A stretch of 64,000 bases of DNA from an uncultured Lachnospiraceae bacterium (lineage in GTDB: Bacteria; Bacillota; Clostridia; Lachnospirales; Lachnospiraceae): assembly GCA_910578715.1 (NCBI GenBank), contig CAJTRL010000007.1:18899-82898 (forward strand), read 5' to 3'. This document shows, one piece after another, positions 25,217 through 34,456 of the stretch. Numbering within the stretch: position 1 is the stretch's first letter; every line of letters starts with the position of its first letter. The position numbers were made by a program, and so were the translations under genes. The notes under the pieces were generated by a model. It saw only the letters and a program-made list of their open reading frames with translations. It had not been told where the DNA came from and ran no database searches.

Positions 25217-26467
25217 ATGGAAAGCACAAAAATGGAGAAACCAGAAAAAACAACAGCGGCGGAAAGAACAGTGATGGAGAAACCGGCAATCGAAGGGGGA
25301 ACCCCTGTCAGGAAAGAGAAAATAAATTATGGGCACCAGTATATAGATGAGGCGGATATTCAGGCGGTGGTGGATGTACTGAGGAGCGATTATCTGACCT
25401 GCGGCCCGAAGATTGCAGAGCTGGAAAAGAAGCTGTGCCGGATTACGGGCGCGAAATATGCGGTAGTCTGCAGTAACGGTACGGCGGGGCTTCACATCGC
25501 CTGTCTGGCGGCGGGAGTCGGCGCGGGTGACGAAGTCATTACGACGCCGATTACTTTTGCGGCCTCCGCGAACTGCGCTCTTTATTGCGGGGCGAAGCCT
25601 GTTTTTGCGGACATCAATCCGGAAACTTACAACATAGACCCGGCCTCGGTAGAAAAATGTGTGACGGATAAAACAAAAGCGGTAGTTGCGGTGGATTACA
25701 CCGGGCAGTCGGTGGAGTTAGAACCGCTGTTAAAGCTCTGCCGTGAAAAAAATCTGATTTTGATAGAGGACGGCGCGCATGTTATCGGAACGACCTATCA
25801 GGGCAGAAAAAACGGCTCCATCGCGGACATGACCATGTTCAGCTTTCATCCGGTCAAGACCGTTACGGCGGGAGAAGGCGGAGCTGTTTTGACAAACAGC
25901 GAAGAATACTATCAGAAGCTGCTATTGTACCGTGCTCACGGTATTACGAGGGACGAGCGGTTTCTGGAACATGAATCTGACGGCGCGTGGTATTACGAGC
26001 AGCTTGTGCTCGGTTATAATTACCGGATGACGGACATGCAGGCCGCGCTGTTAATCAGCCAGCTGGATAAGCTGGAATTGTTCAGCAGACGGAGAAAAGA
26101 GATAGTTGCCCGCTATAACGAAGCCTTTTCAGAGATTCCAGGCATCATCGTACAGAAAGAAATCCCGGATTCCGATACCACGAGGCATCTTTATATTCTG
26201 CGGATAAAGCCGGAGGAATTTTCCATAGGCAGAAAGCGGTTTTTTGATGCGCTGGCGGCGGAGAACGTATGCTGTAACGTACATTATATACCGACTTATT
26301 ATTTTCCGTATTATGAAAAACTGGGATATCGGAAAGGTATCTGCCCGAATGCGGAAAAACTGTACGAGGAAATCATCACGCTCCCGCTTTATTATGCGAT
26401 GACGGACGAGGACGTGGAGAGCGTCATCAGGGCGGTTAGAAAACTTGTGGAATATTATCACTTGTAA
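25217..26467 (+). CDS. pseC: UDP-4-keto-6-deoxy-L-AltNAc aminotransferase
   Basis: PLP-dependent transaminase that makes UDP-4-amino-4,6-dideoxy-AltNAc in the pseudaminic acid route. The 416-residue protein has AIEGGTPVR and INYGHQYIDEADI near the N-terminus, CSNGTAGLHIACLA (phosphate binding), EDGAHVIGTTY and the SFHPVKTVTAGEGG motif with PLP lysine near residue 214. The first ATG is used. Later in-frame ATGs at 25232 and 25274 are possible, since the first 20-25 residues are charged and repetitive. The order pseB-pseC is the usual one. Confidence 0.93.
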   Translation: MESTKMEKPEKTTAAERTVMEKPAIEGGTPVRKEKINYGHQYIDEADIQAVVDVLRSDYLTCGPKIAELEKKLCRITGAKYAVVCSNGTAGLHIACLAAGVGAGDEVITTPITFAASANCALYCGAKPVFADINPETYNIDPASVEKCVTDKTKAVVAVDYTGQSVELEPLLKLCREKNLILIEDGAHVIGTTYQGRKNGSIADMTMFSFHPVKTVTAGEGGAVLTNSEEYYQKLLLYRAHGITRDERFLEHESDGAWYYEQLVLGYNYRMTDMQAALLISQLDKLELFSRRRKEIVARYNEAFSEIPGIIVQKEIPDSDTTRHLYILRIKPEEFSIGRKRFFDALAAENVCCNVHYIPTYYFPYYEKLGYRKGICPNAEKLYEEIITLPLYYAMTDEDVESVIRAVRKLVEYYHL

Positions 26468-26544
26468 AAGGTAAAATGTCTGTCAAAGGGACGGGCGCAG
26501 TGTGAAAAATTGATTTTAGCGGCTGAAAGAAAGGCATGGCTATT

Positions 26545-27591
26545 ATGATGCTAAAGTTATCAATTATTGTTCCGGTTTATAATATGGCGGCGGAAGGAAA
26601 GCTGGAATATTGTCTGGAATCGCTGGTGCATCAGACGATTGCGGATTATGAAATCATTGCGGTGGACGACTGTTCCACGGACAATTCGATGGAAATTCTG
26701 TCCGCCTATGAGAAACGATATCCGGGCAAATTTCATGCGGTACATTCCCCGGCCAACCGGAAACAGGGCGGTGCGAAAAATATCGGCATGGGCCTGGCGA
26801 GGGGCGAATGGATTGGATTTATCGACAGCGACGACTGGGTGACGCCGGATTTTTACGAAAAGCTGATTCGCAAAGGAGAAGAAAGCGGAGCGGATATGGT
26901 GGGCTGTGATTACCATCTGACAAATGAGCACAGTATGAAAATCGGCCAGGTCGTTCATAACAATAAAAAAGAGCAGACAGGCGTTCTGAACGAAGAAAAG
27001 TATCGGTCTCTATTAGTGGACAGCGGAAGTCTCGTCGTCAAGGTCTATCGGCGGGAAATCGTAATCGACCATCCGGGCCGTTTCCCGGAAGGCATATTTT
27101 ATGAGGATAATGCCCTTGCAAATTCCTGGATGCTGCGGGCAAAGCATTTTGAATATATCGAGGAACCGTTATATTATTATTATCAGCACGATACATCTAC
27201 GGTGCATACGATTACGCAGAAACGCTGTGAGGACCGGATGGAAGCCGGGCGGCTGATGTTAGAGGAAGCCAGAAAGTATGATTATCTGGATAAGTACCGG
27301 GCGGAAATCGAGTTCAGTTTTACGGTTCTTTTTTATATCAATACGCTTTTTACCTATATGCAGGGCGTAAGGCCGGTAAAATACGGATTTGTAAAAAAAC
27401 TGGGGGACGAGATGAAACGGTGTTTCCCGAATTTTCAGGACAACCCGTATTACAGGGAGCGGGTGCATGCGGAAGAAAAGAAACTGGCCGCCATGCAGAT
27501 GCGCTCCACGGCATGGTTTATCCTGTATTATAAATTGTTGTGGGGCTACCGCAATTTCAGGAAAAAAACATCGGAACGGGAGAGTATATGA
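26545..27591 (+). CDS. GT2 family glycosyltransferase
   Basis: A 348-residue enzyme. SIIVPVYNMAAEG opens the GT-A domain, followed by IAVDDCSTDNSMEI, KNIGMGLARGEWIGFIDSDDW and the EGIFYEDNALANSW acceptor motif. ATG 26545 is preferred because the AAAGAAAGG site lies about 10 bases upstream; the ATG at 26536 is too close to it. It follows pseC and overlaps the next gene by four bases (ATGA). Being tied to pse genes, it may transfer the pseudaminic acid or a neighbouring sugar. Confidence 0.86.
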   Translation: MMLKLSIIVPVYNMAAEGKLEYCLESLVHQTIADYEIIAVDDCSTDNSMEILSAYEKRYPGKFHAVHSPANRKQGGAKNIGMGLARGEWIGFIDSDDWVTPDFYEKLIRKGEESGADMVGCDYHLTNEHSMKIGQVVHNNKKEQTGVLNEEKYRSLLVDSGSLVVKVYRREIVIDHPGRFPEGIFYEDNALANSWMLRAKHFEYIEEPLYYYYQHDTSTVHTITQKRCEDRMEAGRLMLEEARKYDYLDKYRAEIEFSFTVLFYINTLFTYMQGVRPVKYGFVKKLGDEMKRCFPNFQDNPYYRERVHAEEKKLAAMQMRSTAWFILYYKLLWGYRNFRKKTSERESI

Positions 27592-29825
27592 AAATAACGG
27601 CCAAAACAAAAATTTTATATCTTATCGGCATATGCTGTATCATTTTTTTGCTGTGGCTTGGCAATGAAGGCGATAATCCGCTCGCCTATCTGGGCTCGGA
27701 AATGCAGTATTCGTTCGGTCTGCTGGATTCAAATAACGCCCTTGTGATAAAAGAGTCTGTTGCCCGGACGGGCATTGCGGCCAGTACCCCGCAGCTTGTG
27801 GTAAACCGCGGGACCTACACGATTGGGCTCGACTATTCCACGGATATGACGGGGAATGTGGTGGAGCTGTGGGAACAGGGAAGCAAGGTTGCCGGATGGC
27901 CGTTAGACCCGGCACAGACCAGATTTTCACAGGAATTTACGCTGGCCAAAGACGCGAAACAATTATCGCTCAGACTGTATTATGCCGGGGAAGGCTCTTT
28001 TACCATTCAGAGAATTGAACTGGCTCCGAGAACGCTTTTTTATACCGATACTTATTTCATGATATTGCTGTTCATACTGCTGAATATAGCCGGGTATTGT
28101 CTTTATCAGAGACATTTGAAAACGCCGGTAGCGCAGGAAAAGTTAATCGACGGATGTATCATTGCGGGGGTCGTACTGCTTGCGATGTCGCCGATGTTTT
28201 CGACTTATCTGTATAATGGCGATGATTTGTGCTATCACCTGGCGCGGATAGAGGGCATCAAAGACTGTATACTGGACGGACAGATACCGGCAGTTATTAT
28301 GCCGGATGCCATGAAGGGAAACGGTTATCTGAATGCGATGTATCCGTATCTGTTTTTGTACATCGGCGCTATTTTGAGAATCTTCCGTGTCTCCCTGGGC
28401 CTGTCTTATAAGATGGTGGTTTTTTGCGCGAATCTGGGTGCGGCGCTGTGCGCTTACTATGCCTTTAAATCCGTTTCCAAATCCCGCCGGACCGTCATTT
28501 TGGGAGTGGTTTTGTATACGCTGATGCCTTACCGTTTCACGAATATTTTTTCCAGAGGTGATTTGGGAGAAACGCTGGCGCTCACATTCTGGCCGCTGGT
28601 TATCGTGGGAATGTATCATATTCTGCTGGGAGACAGAAAAAAATGGTATTTTTTAGTGATTGGGTTCAGCGGCATTCTGCAGAGCCATATTTTGAGCATC
28701 ATGTTTGTGATGGCGTTTTGCATTATCTCTTTCCTCGTATTTATCGGCAATGTGTGGAAAGAAAAGCGTTATGTGGAAATCGGCAAAGCGGCCGGGCTTA
28801 CCGTTTTGCTGAATTTGTGGTTCCTCGTACCGTTTCTCTATTACTATTTTAAAGAACCGCTCGGTACGGAGCTCTTGCGGTGGAGCGGGTATTTTGACCA
28901 GGCAATCAATCCGTCCAACCTGGCGCAGTCCATCAGTCTGTACAATAAGCAGTATTTTTCACTGGGGCTGCCATTGCTTGGATGTATCGGTATCGGTGTG
29001 CTGCACCTTGTATGCGATAAGAAAAAAATGGAGGACGCGCTGGATGGATATCTTTGTTTTCTACTGATTCTTGGTGTGATTCTGACCTGGATGACGACAG
29101 GATATTTTCCGAGCAAAGAGATGCGCCAGAACGGGCTGCTCGATTCCATCATGACGATGCTGCAGTTTCCCTGGCGGTTCCTGGGGCCGGCATGTACTTG
29201 CTTTTTGCTTGCCGGAATTATCTGGCTTTCCCGGTCGGAGATTTTAAAGCCTTATAGAAATCTGATTTTTGCACTTTTTATTGGATTAAACCTGCTGACG
29301 GTGCAGACGATTCCGACGGATAACATTCATATGCCGTACAGCAGCGCGGAAGCGACGGCTTCCAAAGGACATGGAAGCAAAATGGCGGCCAATATCGGCA
29401 TTTTTTATCCGCATGAATGGAGGCTGGAAGGCATTACGGACGACAGGCTGGTAACGAGCGTGCTCGTGTCGGATTTGAACCGCGTAAGCGTTGTCAATTA
29501 CAGTAAAACAGGAACCAGAGCGAAAGCGGTCTACTCGGCCGAAGTGGAAGGAGCTTATCTGGAAATGCCGATTCTGAATTATGCGGGTTACCGCGCGTGG
29601 GATGAAAACGGCAGAAAACTGGAAATTCTGGACGGCGACGACCACCGCATCCGGGTGATGCTTTCGGGGGACGGGAAGGAGCATGAAGTTCATGTCCGAT
29701 TCGGTCCGGTGCCGGGATTCCTGGCCGCCAGTGCGGTATCGTTTCTGACTGCGGCGGGAATCGGGTGGTGGTACTGGAAGAAGCGGAAGAAAGAGGCCGC
29801 TGGCAGTCTGATGACTGGAACCTGA
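27588..29825 (+). CDS. Large membrane protein, YfhO/PTPS-related GT-C-like
   Basis: A 745-residue protein. One N-terminal helix is followed by an extracellular beta-rich region of about 130 residues, then about twelve membrane helices and a C-terminal extracellular beta domain ending in a last helix and a lysine-rich tail. The loop YLYNGDDLCYHLARIEGIKD (Asp-Asp, His) and PYRFTNIFSRGDLGE are typical of membrane proteins annotated as 6-pyruvoyl-tetrahydropterin synthase-related, believed to be GT-C glycosyltransferases. Its start overlaps the stop of the GT2 gene, implying joint action. Confidence 0.72.
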   Translation: MKITAKTKILYLIGICCIIFLLWLGNEGDNPLAYLGSEMQYSFGLLDSNNALVIKESVARTGIAASTPQLVVNRGTYTIGLDYSTDMTGNVVELWEQGSKVAGWPLDPAQTRFSQEFTLAKDAKQLSLRLYYAGEGSFTIQRIELAPRTLFYTDTYFMILLFILLNIAGYCLYQRHLKTPVAQEKLIDGCIIAGVVLLAMSPMFSTYLYNGDDLCYHLARIEGIKDCILDGQIPAVIMPDAMKGNGYLNAMYPYLFLYIGAILRIFRVSLGLSYKMVVFCANLGAALCAYYAFKSVSKSRRTVILGVVLYTLMPYRFTNIFSRGDLGETLALTFWPLVIVGMYHILLGDRKKWYFLVIGFSGILQSHILSIMFVMAFCIISFLVFIGNVWKEKRYVEIGKAAGLTVLLNLWFLVPFLYYYFKEPLGTELLRWSGYFDQAINPSNLAQSISLYNKQYFSLGLPLLGCIGIGVLHLVCDKKKMEDALDGYLCFLLILGVILTWMTTGYFPSKEMRQNGLLDSIMTMLQFPWRFLGPACTCFLLAGIIWLSRSEILKPYRNLIFALFIGLNLLTVQTIPTDNIHMPYSSAEATASKGHGSKMAANIGIFYPHEWRLEGITDDRLVTSVLVSDLNRVSVVNYSKTGTRAKAVYSAEVEGAYLEMPILNYAGYRAWDENGRKLEILDGDDHRIRVMLSGDGKEHEVHVRFGPVPGFLAASAVSFLTAAGIGWWYWKKRKKEAAGSLMTGT

Positions 29826-29886
29826 AGAAATAAAGAGCCTTGAGATGACAATTCCAAATAAAAAAGTAAATCTTGAAAAAGATAAT

Positions 29887-29927
29887 GCGGCAGCTTCTTA
29901 ATATGAAAAGGGCTGTCGCTATTTTTT
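29887..29927 (+). terminator. Probable terminator after the membrane protein gene
   Basis: GCGGCAGC at 29887-29894 pairs with GCTGTCGC at 29912-29919 (one G-T wobble), followed by six T residues. The loop is 17 bases, so strength is uncertain. Confidence 0.55.
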
Positions 29928-30197
29928 GTCCAAACACAGCACATGGAAAAGCTAAAGGACAGCTTTCCCACGTCCAGCAGACGGGGTTACCCACAATCTC
30001 AAAAGAGCAGCCAGTTACTCACATTCCCACAATGCCGACTGCTACGAAATCCCTCTCATTTCTCATATTATTTTATACGGCACTAGCAGAATATGGAAAA
30101 TTCAAGTAACAGCCCCAATTACCGAAAAATGAAGATATTTTACAAGATTTTTGAAAATCTTTGATTTAAAATGTTTTTTGGCAAGGAGGAAATTTGA
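29928..30197. other. Intergenic stretch before the inserted cassette
   Basis: No convincing gene. The base composition shifts to AT-rich here. A perfect 8-bp inverted repeat AAGATTTT-TG-AAAATCTT at 30144-30161 sits 36 bases before the AraC-type gene and could be an operator. AAGGAGGAAA before 30198 is a strong ribosome site. I looked for transposase fragments and flanking direct repeats and saw none. Confidence 0.5.
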
Positions 30198-31028
30198 ATG
30201 AAGAAAGAAATCAGAACCGTTGTTTATGATGAATCATTGCGGATTGAAGCCTACCGCTTTGAGGGAATTGTCCAGCCGTTTCCAAACCATTTTCATGAGC
30301 ATTATGTAATTGGTTTTGTGGAGAACGGTGAACGCTATTTGTCTTGCAGGAACATAGACTACACGATTGGACAGGGAAGTGTTGTTTTGTTCAATCCGGG
30401 CGATAACCATGCCTGCGTACAGTCTGATGACGGTACATTAGATTACCGTGGCCTTAATATCAGCAAAGAAATTATGCTTGATTTGGCAGAAGAAGTGACA
30501 GGAAAACGGGAACTTCCGGGATTTTCAGAGAATGTGATTTGTGATGATGAAGTAATCTGCTATCTGCGCCCGCTGCATGAAATGGTGATGAATGGAAACA
30601 GTGACTTCGGAAAAGAAGAAAATTTGTTGTTTCTGTTGTCCAGCCTGATTCAGAATTATAGCAAGCCTTTTGAAAGCTGTATTCCAGAGTGCAGACAGGA
30701 AATCGAAAACGCCTGTATGTTTATGGAGCAGCACTTTACAGAGCGTATTTATTTAGACCAGATTTGCCGCCAGGCATCCTTAAGCAAGTCAACGCTCCTT
30801 AGAGCATTTACAAAGTCAAAGGGGATTACCCCATACCGTTATTTAGAAACAATCCGTATCAATGAAGCAAAGAAATTATTGTCAAACGGCGTATCTGTGC
30901 TTGACGCAGCAATAAGGACAGGGTTTTCTGACCAAAGCCACTTTACAAACTATTTTACCAGCTTTATCGGGCTTGCGCCGGGAGTATACCGTGAAATCTT
31001 TTTTGAAAAAAATAAGGGCGGTGAATAG
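30198..31028 (+). CDS. AraC-family transcriptional regulator
   Basis: A 276-residue regulator with an N-terminal cupin sensor (PFPNHFHEHYVIGFVENGER, FNPGDNHAC) and two C-terminal helix-turn-helix units (LDQICRQASLSKSTLLRAF; then VLDAAIRTGFSDQSHFTNYF and GLAPGVYR). It is the first gene of an AT-richer block with a drug/metabolite transporter, an acetyltransferase remnant and a DUF2000 protein. The probable role is control of the adjacent exporter. Base and codon use differ from the glycan genes on both sides, suggesting recent acquisition. Confidence 0.93.
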   Translation: MKKEIRTVVYDESLRIEAYRFEGIVQPFPNHFHEHYVIGFVENGERYLSCRNIDYTIGQGSVVLFNPGDNHACVQSDDGTLDYRGLNISKEIMLDLAEEVTGKRELPGFSENVICDDEVICYLRPLHEMVMNGNSDFGKEENLLFLLSSLIQNYSKPFESCIPECRQEIENACMFMEQHFTERIYLDQICRQASLSKSTLLRAFTKSKGITPYRYLETIRINEAKKLLSNGVSVLDAAIRTGFSDQSHFTNYFTSFIGLAPGVYREIFFEKNKGGE

Positions 31029-31029
31029 A

Positions 31030-31929
31030 ATGGTGACACAAAAGCGCACAGGGCATTTGGCGGCTCTGCTCACAATCCTTATATGGGGAACTACATTTAT
31101 TTCCACAAAAATCCTGCTTACAGACTTTCAGCCCGTGGAAATCTTATTTTTCCGTTTTATTATGGGCTATCTGATTTTGCTGATAGCATATCCGCACAGT
31201 ATAAAGAGGTTAAACCAGAAACAGGAAATGACCTTTGTCGCTGCGGGTTTTTGCGGAGTATGTCTGTACTATTTGCTGGAAAATGTTGCATTAACTTATA
31301 CAATGACTTCCAATGTAGGCGTGATTATATCCGTAGCCCCGTTTATCACCGCAATATTGGCGCACCTGTTTATGAAGTCGGAAGAAAGATTGCGGATAAA
31401 TTTTTTTATTGGCTTTATCGTTGCAATGGTAGGAATCATATTGATTAGCTTTAAGGGCTCACAGCTTAAATTGAATCCTGTTGGAGATATTTTAGCGTTT
31501 GCCGCCGCTTTTGTTTGGTCCTACTATTCTATTTTGACAAAAAGGATAGGAAGTTTCGGGCTTCCTGTTATCCTTACTACACGCAGGACATTTTTCTATG
31601 GTATTTCATTTATGGTACCTGCATTATTCCTGTTTGACTTTCAGTTAGATTTGCCTCGTTTTACGGATATGAAAAATCTGCTCAATATTTTGTATTTGGG
31701 AATCGGTGCGTCTGCTCTTTGCTTTGTAACATGGAATTATGCTGTAAAAGTATCAGGGGCAGTTAAAACAAGTATTTACATATACATGGTTCCGGTCATA
31801 ACCGTTATAACGTCTATGCTGGTTCTGAAAGAAACAGTTACATTTCTTTCTATAACTGGAACAGTATTAGCTGTTGTCGGGCTGTTTCTTTCTGAATATA
31901 ACAGGACAGGGAGCAAAAAGGATGAATGA
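31030..31929 (+). CDS. EamA/DMT-superfamily transporter
   Basis: A 299-residue protein with ten membrane helices in two repeats of five. Typical features are ILIWGTTFISTKILL at the first helix, FFRFIMGYLILL, and SYYSILTKRIG at the start of the second half. The family moves small metabolites across the membrane; the substrate is unknown. The start at 31030 lies two bases after the AraC stop with a GGGCGGTG site; a longer frame back to 30973 overlaps the regulator. Its end overlaps the next frame by eight bases. Confidence 0.92.
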   Translation: MVTQKRTGHLAALLTILIWGTTFISTKILLTDFQPVEILFFRFIMGYLILLIAYPHSIKRLNQKQEMTFVAAGFCGVCLYYLLENVALTYTMTSNVGVIISVAPFITAILAHLFMKSEERLRINFFIGFIVAMVGIILISFKGSQLKLNPVGDILAFAAAFVWSYYSILTKRIGSFGLPVILTTRRTFFYGISFMVPALFLFDFQLDLPRFTDMKNLLNILYLGIGASALCFVTWNYAVKVSGAVKTSIYIYMVPVITVITSMLVLKETVTFLSITGTVLAVVGLFLSEYNRTGSKKDE

Positions 31930-32366
31930 GCCAGCCGTTAGATTAGAAGAACAAATTATCAGTTTGTTTCCAGCACTGGAAACCGAAGTTTATCAAGGCT
32001 GGATATTAAAACAAACTTCCAACCAGACGATTATCTGTCCGCTATATGGTTCGTCTGATAAAGACATTACAGAACGTATACAGGCGGGCGAAGAAATCAG
32101 CCACCAAAAATCTTTGGACTGTCAATTCCGCATTGTGGAGCATACCAACTATTATTTGGCGGCACGTCTTGAAGATTATGGTTATAAATTGCACCACGCT
32201 TTTGCCGTATGGTGTGGGCGTAGATGATATTTTTCAATTTGCGTATGGAAACCACATTTCAAGAATATTGGTGAACATTCCAGAGAATGAAAAGCTATTA
32301 GCCCATTACAGAGAATCAGGATTTCATAAAGCGTATCTTTACCGCTGTTATCAAAAGGAGGATTAA
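31922..32366 (+). pseudogene. GNAT-family acetyltransferase remnant (internal deletion and frameshift)
   Basis: The frame from ATG 31922 gives 101 residues and stops at 32227. The N-terminal part resembles a GNAT protein (VEHTNYYLAARLEDYGYKL). From about 32220 the +1 frame continues with RILVNIPENEKLLAHYRESGFHKAY, the usual C-terminal GNAT strand and helix. The acetyl-CoA-binding centre between them is missing, so the gene has lost an internal segment and its frame. Total span is about 148 codons against over 200 expected. Confidence 0.7.
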
Positions 32367-32369
32367 AAA

Positions 32370-32792
32370 ATGGATTTACAAAATGAGAAGTGCGTCATGG
32401 TAATTGACGAAAATCTGCCGCTGGGAATTATCGCAAATACGGCGGCTATCATGGGTATTACTTTGGGAAAGAAAATGCCGGAAGTTGTTGGTGCTGATGT
32501 ATACGACAGAACCGGGAATGAACATTTAGGGATTATTGAATTTCCCGTACCCATTTTGAAAGGCAATGCAGATATTATTAAAACTATCCGTGAGAAATTG
32601 TATGAGCCGGATTTTTCGGATTTAACAGTCGTTGATTTTTCAGATTTGGCACAAGGCTGCAAGACCTATGATGAATTTATAGAGAAGATGAAAGAAGTAT
32701 CAGAAATTGACTTGAATTATTTTGGGATTGCGATTTGCGGAACAAAGAAGAAAGTTAATAAATTGACTGGAAGTATGGCTTTACTTCGGTAA
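32370..32792 (+). CDS. DUF2000-family protein
   Basis: A 140-residue protein. The start KCVMVIDENLPLGIIANTAAIMGITLGKK and later IPVPILKG-like and FGIAICGTKKKVNKLTGS segments are those of the DUF2000 family, whose fold resembles peptidyl-tRNA hydrolase 2 but whose function is not known. It often accompanies AraC regulators and EamA transporters in Firmicutes, as here. It ends the cassette. The 109 bases to pseG contain only a weak CCTCCT/AGGAGG inverted repeat without a T run. Confidence 0.82.
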   Translation: MDLQNEKCVMVIDENLPLGIIANTAAIMGITLGKKMPEVVGADVYDRTGNEHLGIIEFPVPILKGNADIIKTIREKLYEPDFSDLTVVDFSDLAQGCKTYDEFIEKMKEVSEIDLNYFGIAICGTKKKVNKLTGSMALLR

Positions 32793-32901
32793 GTGGCAAG
32801 ATTTTTATGCCCGGTTATTCAATGGATAATCAAAGGAAAACAGTACATACTCATGGAGAGCCTCCTTCTACTGCTGTCAGGAGGGCCGGAAGAGTACAGC
32901 G

Positions 32902-34068
32902 CTAACATGTAAAAGAGTAAACTCCGCATAAATCCTTCAACACGGACGCAATCCGAAAAGCACCTCTGCCATCGACGAAAGCTCTCATACGGAGGGAGCT
33001 TTCTTTTCGTTTCGGATAAGAATTTTTCTGATGGTTCAGAAACGCAATCAGGCCATCGATAGTTTTATCCAAAGAAATGCGGGCGTCTCCGGCACAGGAT
33101 ATCACCTGTCTGTCAGAAAAAGTCCGAACGGCGCGCAGCTGGTTATCTGCTGTAAGAAAACTGACGGAAGGCACGCCGACGGCGCATAGCTCATACAAAG
33201 TAGTTCCACCCGCGGAAATACCCAGGTCACATTTGCACATAAGGGCGGCCATATCCTGTACATTCATATGAATGTGAACGGATGAACAGCGCGATGCAAA
33301 CCGTTCTAATTCCTGAAAATGCGAGTTGAGGCGACTTGTGATAATATGGTAGTCCAGATTTTGTATAAAATCTGAGAAATCGTCATTTTGTGCAGCGGAC
33401 ATATTTGGCAGAGCCGACGCATTCAGAAAAGCCAATATGTCTGAGGAAGCCGATGAACCTGTGGTGTCCGGTTCAAATATCCTGTGAAGAAGCGTGCCCA
33501 TTACGTTACAGGCATCGGTTCCTCCGGCGGAAAGAAAAACATCCCGGACTTCCGGTTTTACCTCATAAGAAACATTCTGAAACTGTTCCCGGAGCGGCGT
33601 ATAGGCGGCTCCCGTCAAATGAAAGGCAGCTTTGCGGTAACATGAAGGTATTTTATCCGCGTTGTCTATATCATAATTTACGATAAAATCTACCGGATAA
33701 TCAAAGGCCAGAAGGTCGTCCAGATAAGCGACCGGACAAAAGTTCTTAAGTTCAGCCAGGTACGTTTCCGTTACAAAATAAGAATCAATAAAAAGTTTTT
33801 TATCCGCTTCAGGAGCTTCTTTTAGAATTTTGGTCAGGGCAGGAAGCTCTTTTTCCGGCGTCCGATAATCGCTGTGGAGGCAGATGACTGGAAATTCTTC
33901 CGGGAAAGAAAAGCGTTCTTTTAAAATTGTCGTGCTTGTTTCGTCGGAAACAAGAAAGCATACCTTCATCGAAAGAGACGCACAGGCCCTTGCGATGGAT
34001 AAACAGCGCATAATATGCCCGGTTGCGATTTCCTCATTTCCATCGGTTCTGAAATAAACGACTGACAT
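32902..34068 (-). CDS. pseG: UDP-2,4-diacetamido-2,4,6-trideoxy-beta-L-altropyranose hydrolase
   Basis: Removes UDP from the diacetamido sugar in pseudaminic acid synthesis. The 388-residue protein has the PseG start VVYFRTDGNEEIATGHIMRCLSIA (read as two motifs, FRTDGN and GHIMRCL, with the catalytic His). The second half shows FLSAGGTDACN and CDLGISAGGTTLYELCAVGVP of the GT-B-like nucleotide site. It is longer than usual because of an insertion near residues 200-240. It lies on the opposite strand to every other pse gene here. The start follows AGGAAGGG. Confidence 0.9.
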   Translation of the reverse strand: MSVVYFRTDGNEEIATGHIMRCLSIARACASLSMKVCFLVSDETSTTILKERFSFPEEFPVICLHSDYRTPEKELPALTKILKEAPEADKKLFIDSYFVTETYLAELKNFCPVAYLDDLLAFDYPVDFIVNYDIDNADKIPSCYRKAAFHLTGAAYTPLREQFQNVSYEVKPEVRDVFLSAGGTDACNVMGTLLHRIFEPDTTGSSASSDILAFLNASALPNMSAAQNDDFSDFIQNLDYHIITSRLNSHFQELERFASRCSSVHIHMNVQDMAALMCKCDLGISAGGTTLYELCAVGVPSVSFLTADNQLRAVRTFSDRQVISCAGDARISLDKTIDGLIAFLNHQKNSYPKRKESSLRMRAFVDGRGAFRIASVLKDLCGVYSFTC

Positions 34069-34146
34069 GATAACATCCCTTCCTGAAAACTGTTTTGCGA
34101 CTGCCAGATATCACCAGCATATGATACTTGCCGCCCCATTTTCCTC

Positions 34147-34175
34147 ATTTTATCACGAAAGCCTCTGCTATGCAA
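34147..34175 (-). promoter_or_regulatory. Sigma-A promoter of pseG
   Basis: On the minus strand TTGCAT (34175-34170) and TAAAAT (34152-34147) are 17 bp apart, about 79 bases upstream of the pseG start. Confidence 0.6.
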
Positions 34176-34189
34176 AGCCCACCTATATA

Positions 34190-34198
34190 TGATATAAT
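34190..34198 (+). promoter_or_regulatory. Extended -10 promoter towards pseF
   Basis: TGATATAAT gives a perfect TATAAT at 34193-34198 with the TG extension; the -35 position holds only ATGCAA. The promoter overlaps the left arm of the palindrome at 34194-34256. It would serve pseF, the methyltransferase gene and pseI. Confidence 0.5.
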
Positions 34199-34256
34199 AG
34201 TGCAAAATAAAAGCAAGCGGCTGCGAAGCAGACATTTGCTTTTATTGCACTATTAT
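34194..34256. repeat. Long palindrome with conserved 2-base bulge, copy C
   Basis: Left arm ATAATAGTGCAA, two unpaired A, TAAAAGCAA (34194-34216) pairs with 34236-34256. The tip holds CTGC-GAA-GCAG. A second palindrome with the same bulge position, GAA tip and flanking AAGCG...CATTTG lies at 63947-63999. Confidence 0.75.
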
Positions 34257-34281
34257 CGAGCAAACGTCCGATGAAATCGGA

Positions 34282-34442
34282 CAGAGAGCGCGCCAGCGCG
34301 GGTTTGCGAGTCTAAATAGCGCAAAGGAAAAGCAAGCGACCGGAAACAGAGAGCGCGTTAGCGCGGGTTTGCGAGTCTAAGAAAGAAAAAGAAAACCAAG
34401 CAACCGAGCAGAGAGCGCACCAGCGCGGGTTTGCGGGTCTGA
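34282..34442 (+). repeat. Three tandem hairpin-bearing repeats upstream of pseF
   Basis: Copies of CAGAGAGCGCxxxAGCGCGGG followed by TTTGCGAGTCT start at 34282, 34347 and 34409, spaced 65 and 62 bp. Each contains a small GCGC/GCGC hairpin with a variable four-base loop. Upstream of the first copy, GTCCGAT-GAA-ATCGGAC and GCAAAC (pairing with GTTTGC at 34302) add further stems. The last copy ends 15 bases before the pseF start. Confidence 0.75.
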
Positions 34443-34456
34443 GAAAGAGGTTTTAT

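Noticed and set aside
29826..32901. Intact mobile element carrying the AraC-EamA cassette
   Set aside because: No transposase, integrase, terminal inverted repeats or target duplications were seen, so only a foreign-looking block can be claimed.
34282..34442. Possible CRISPR array
   Set aside because: There are only three copies, the linkers are low-complexity purine-rich sequence and resemble each other, and no cas genes are nearby. They are better read as tandem leader repeats.
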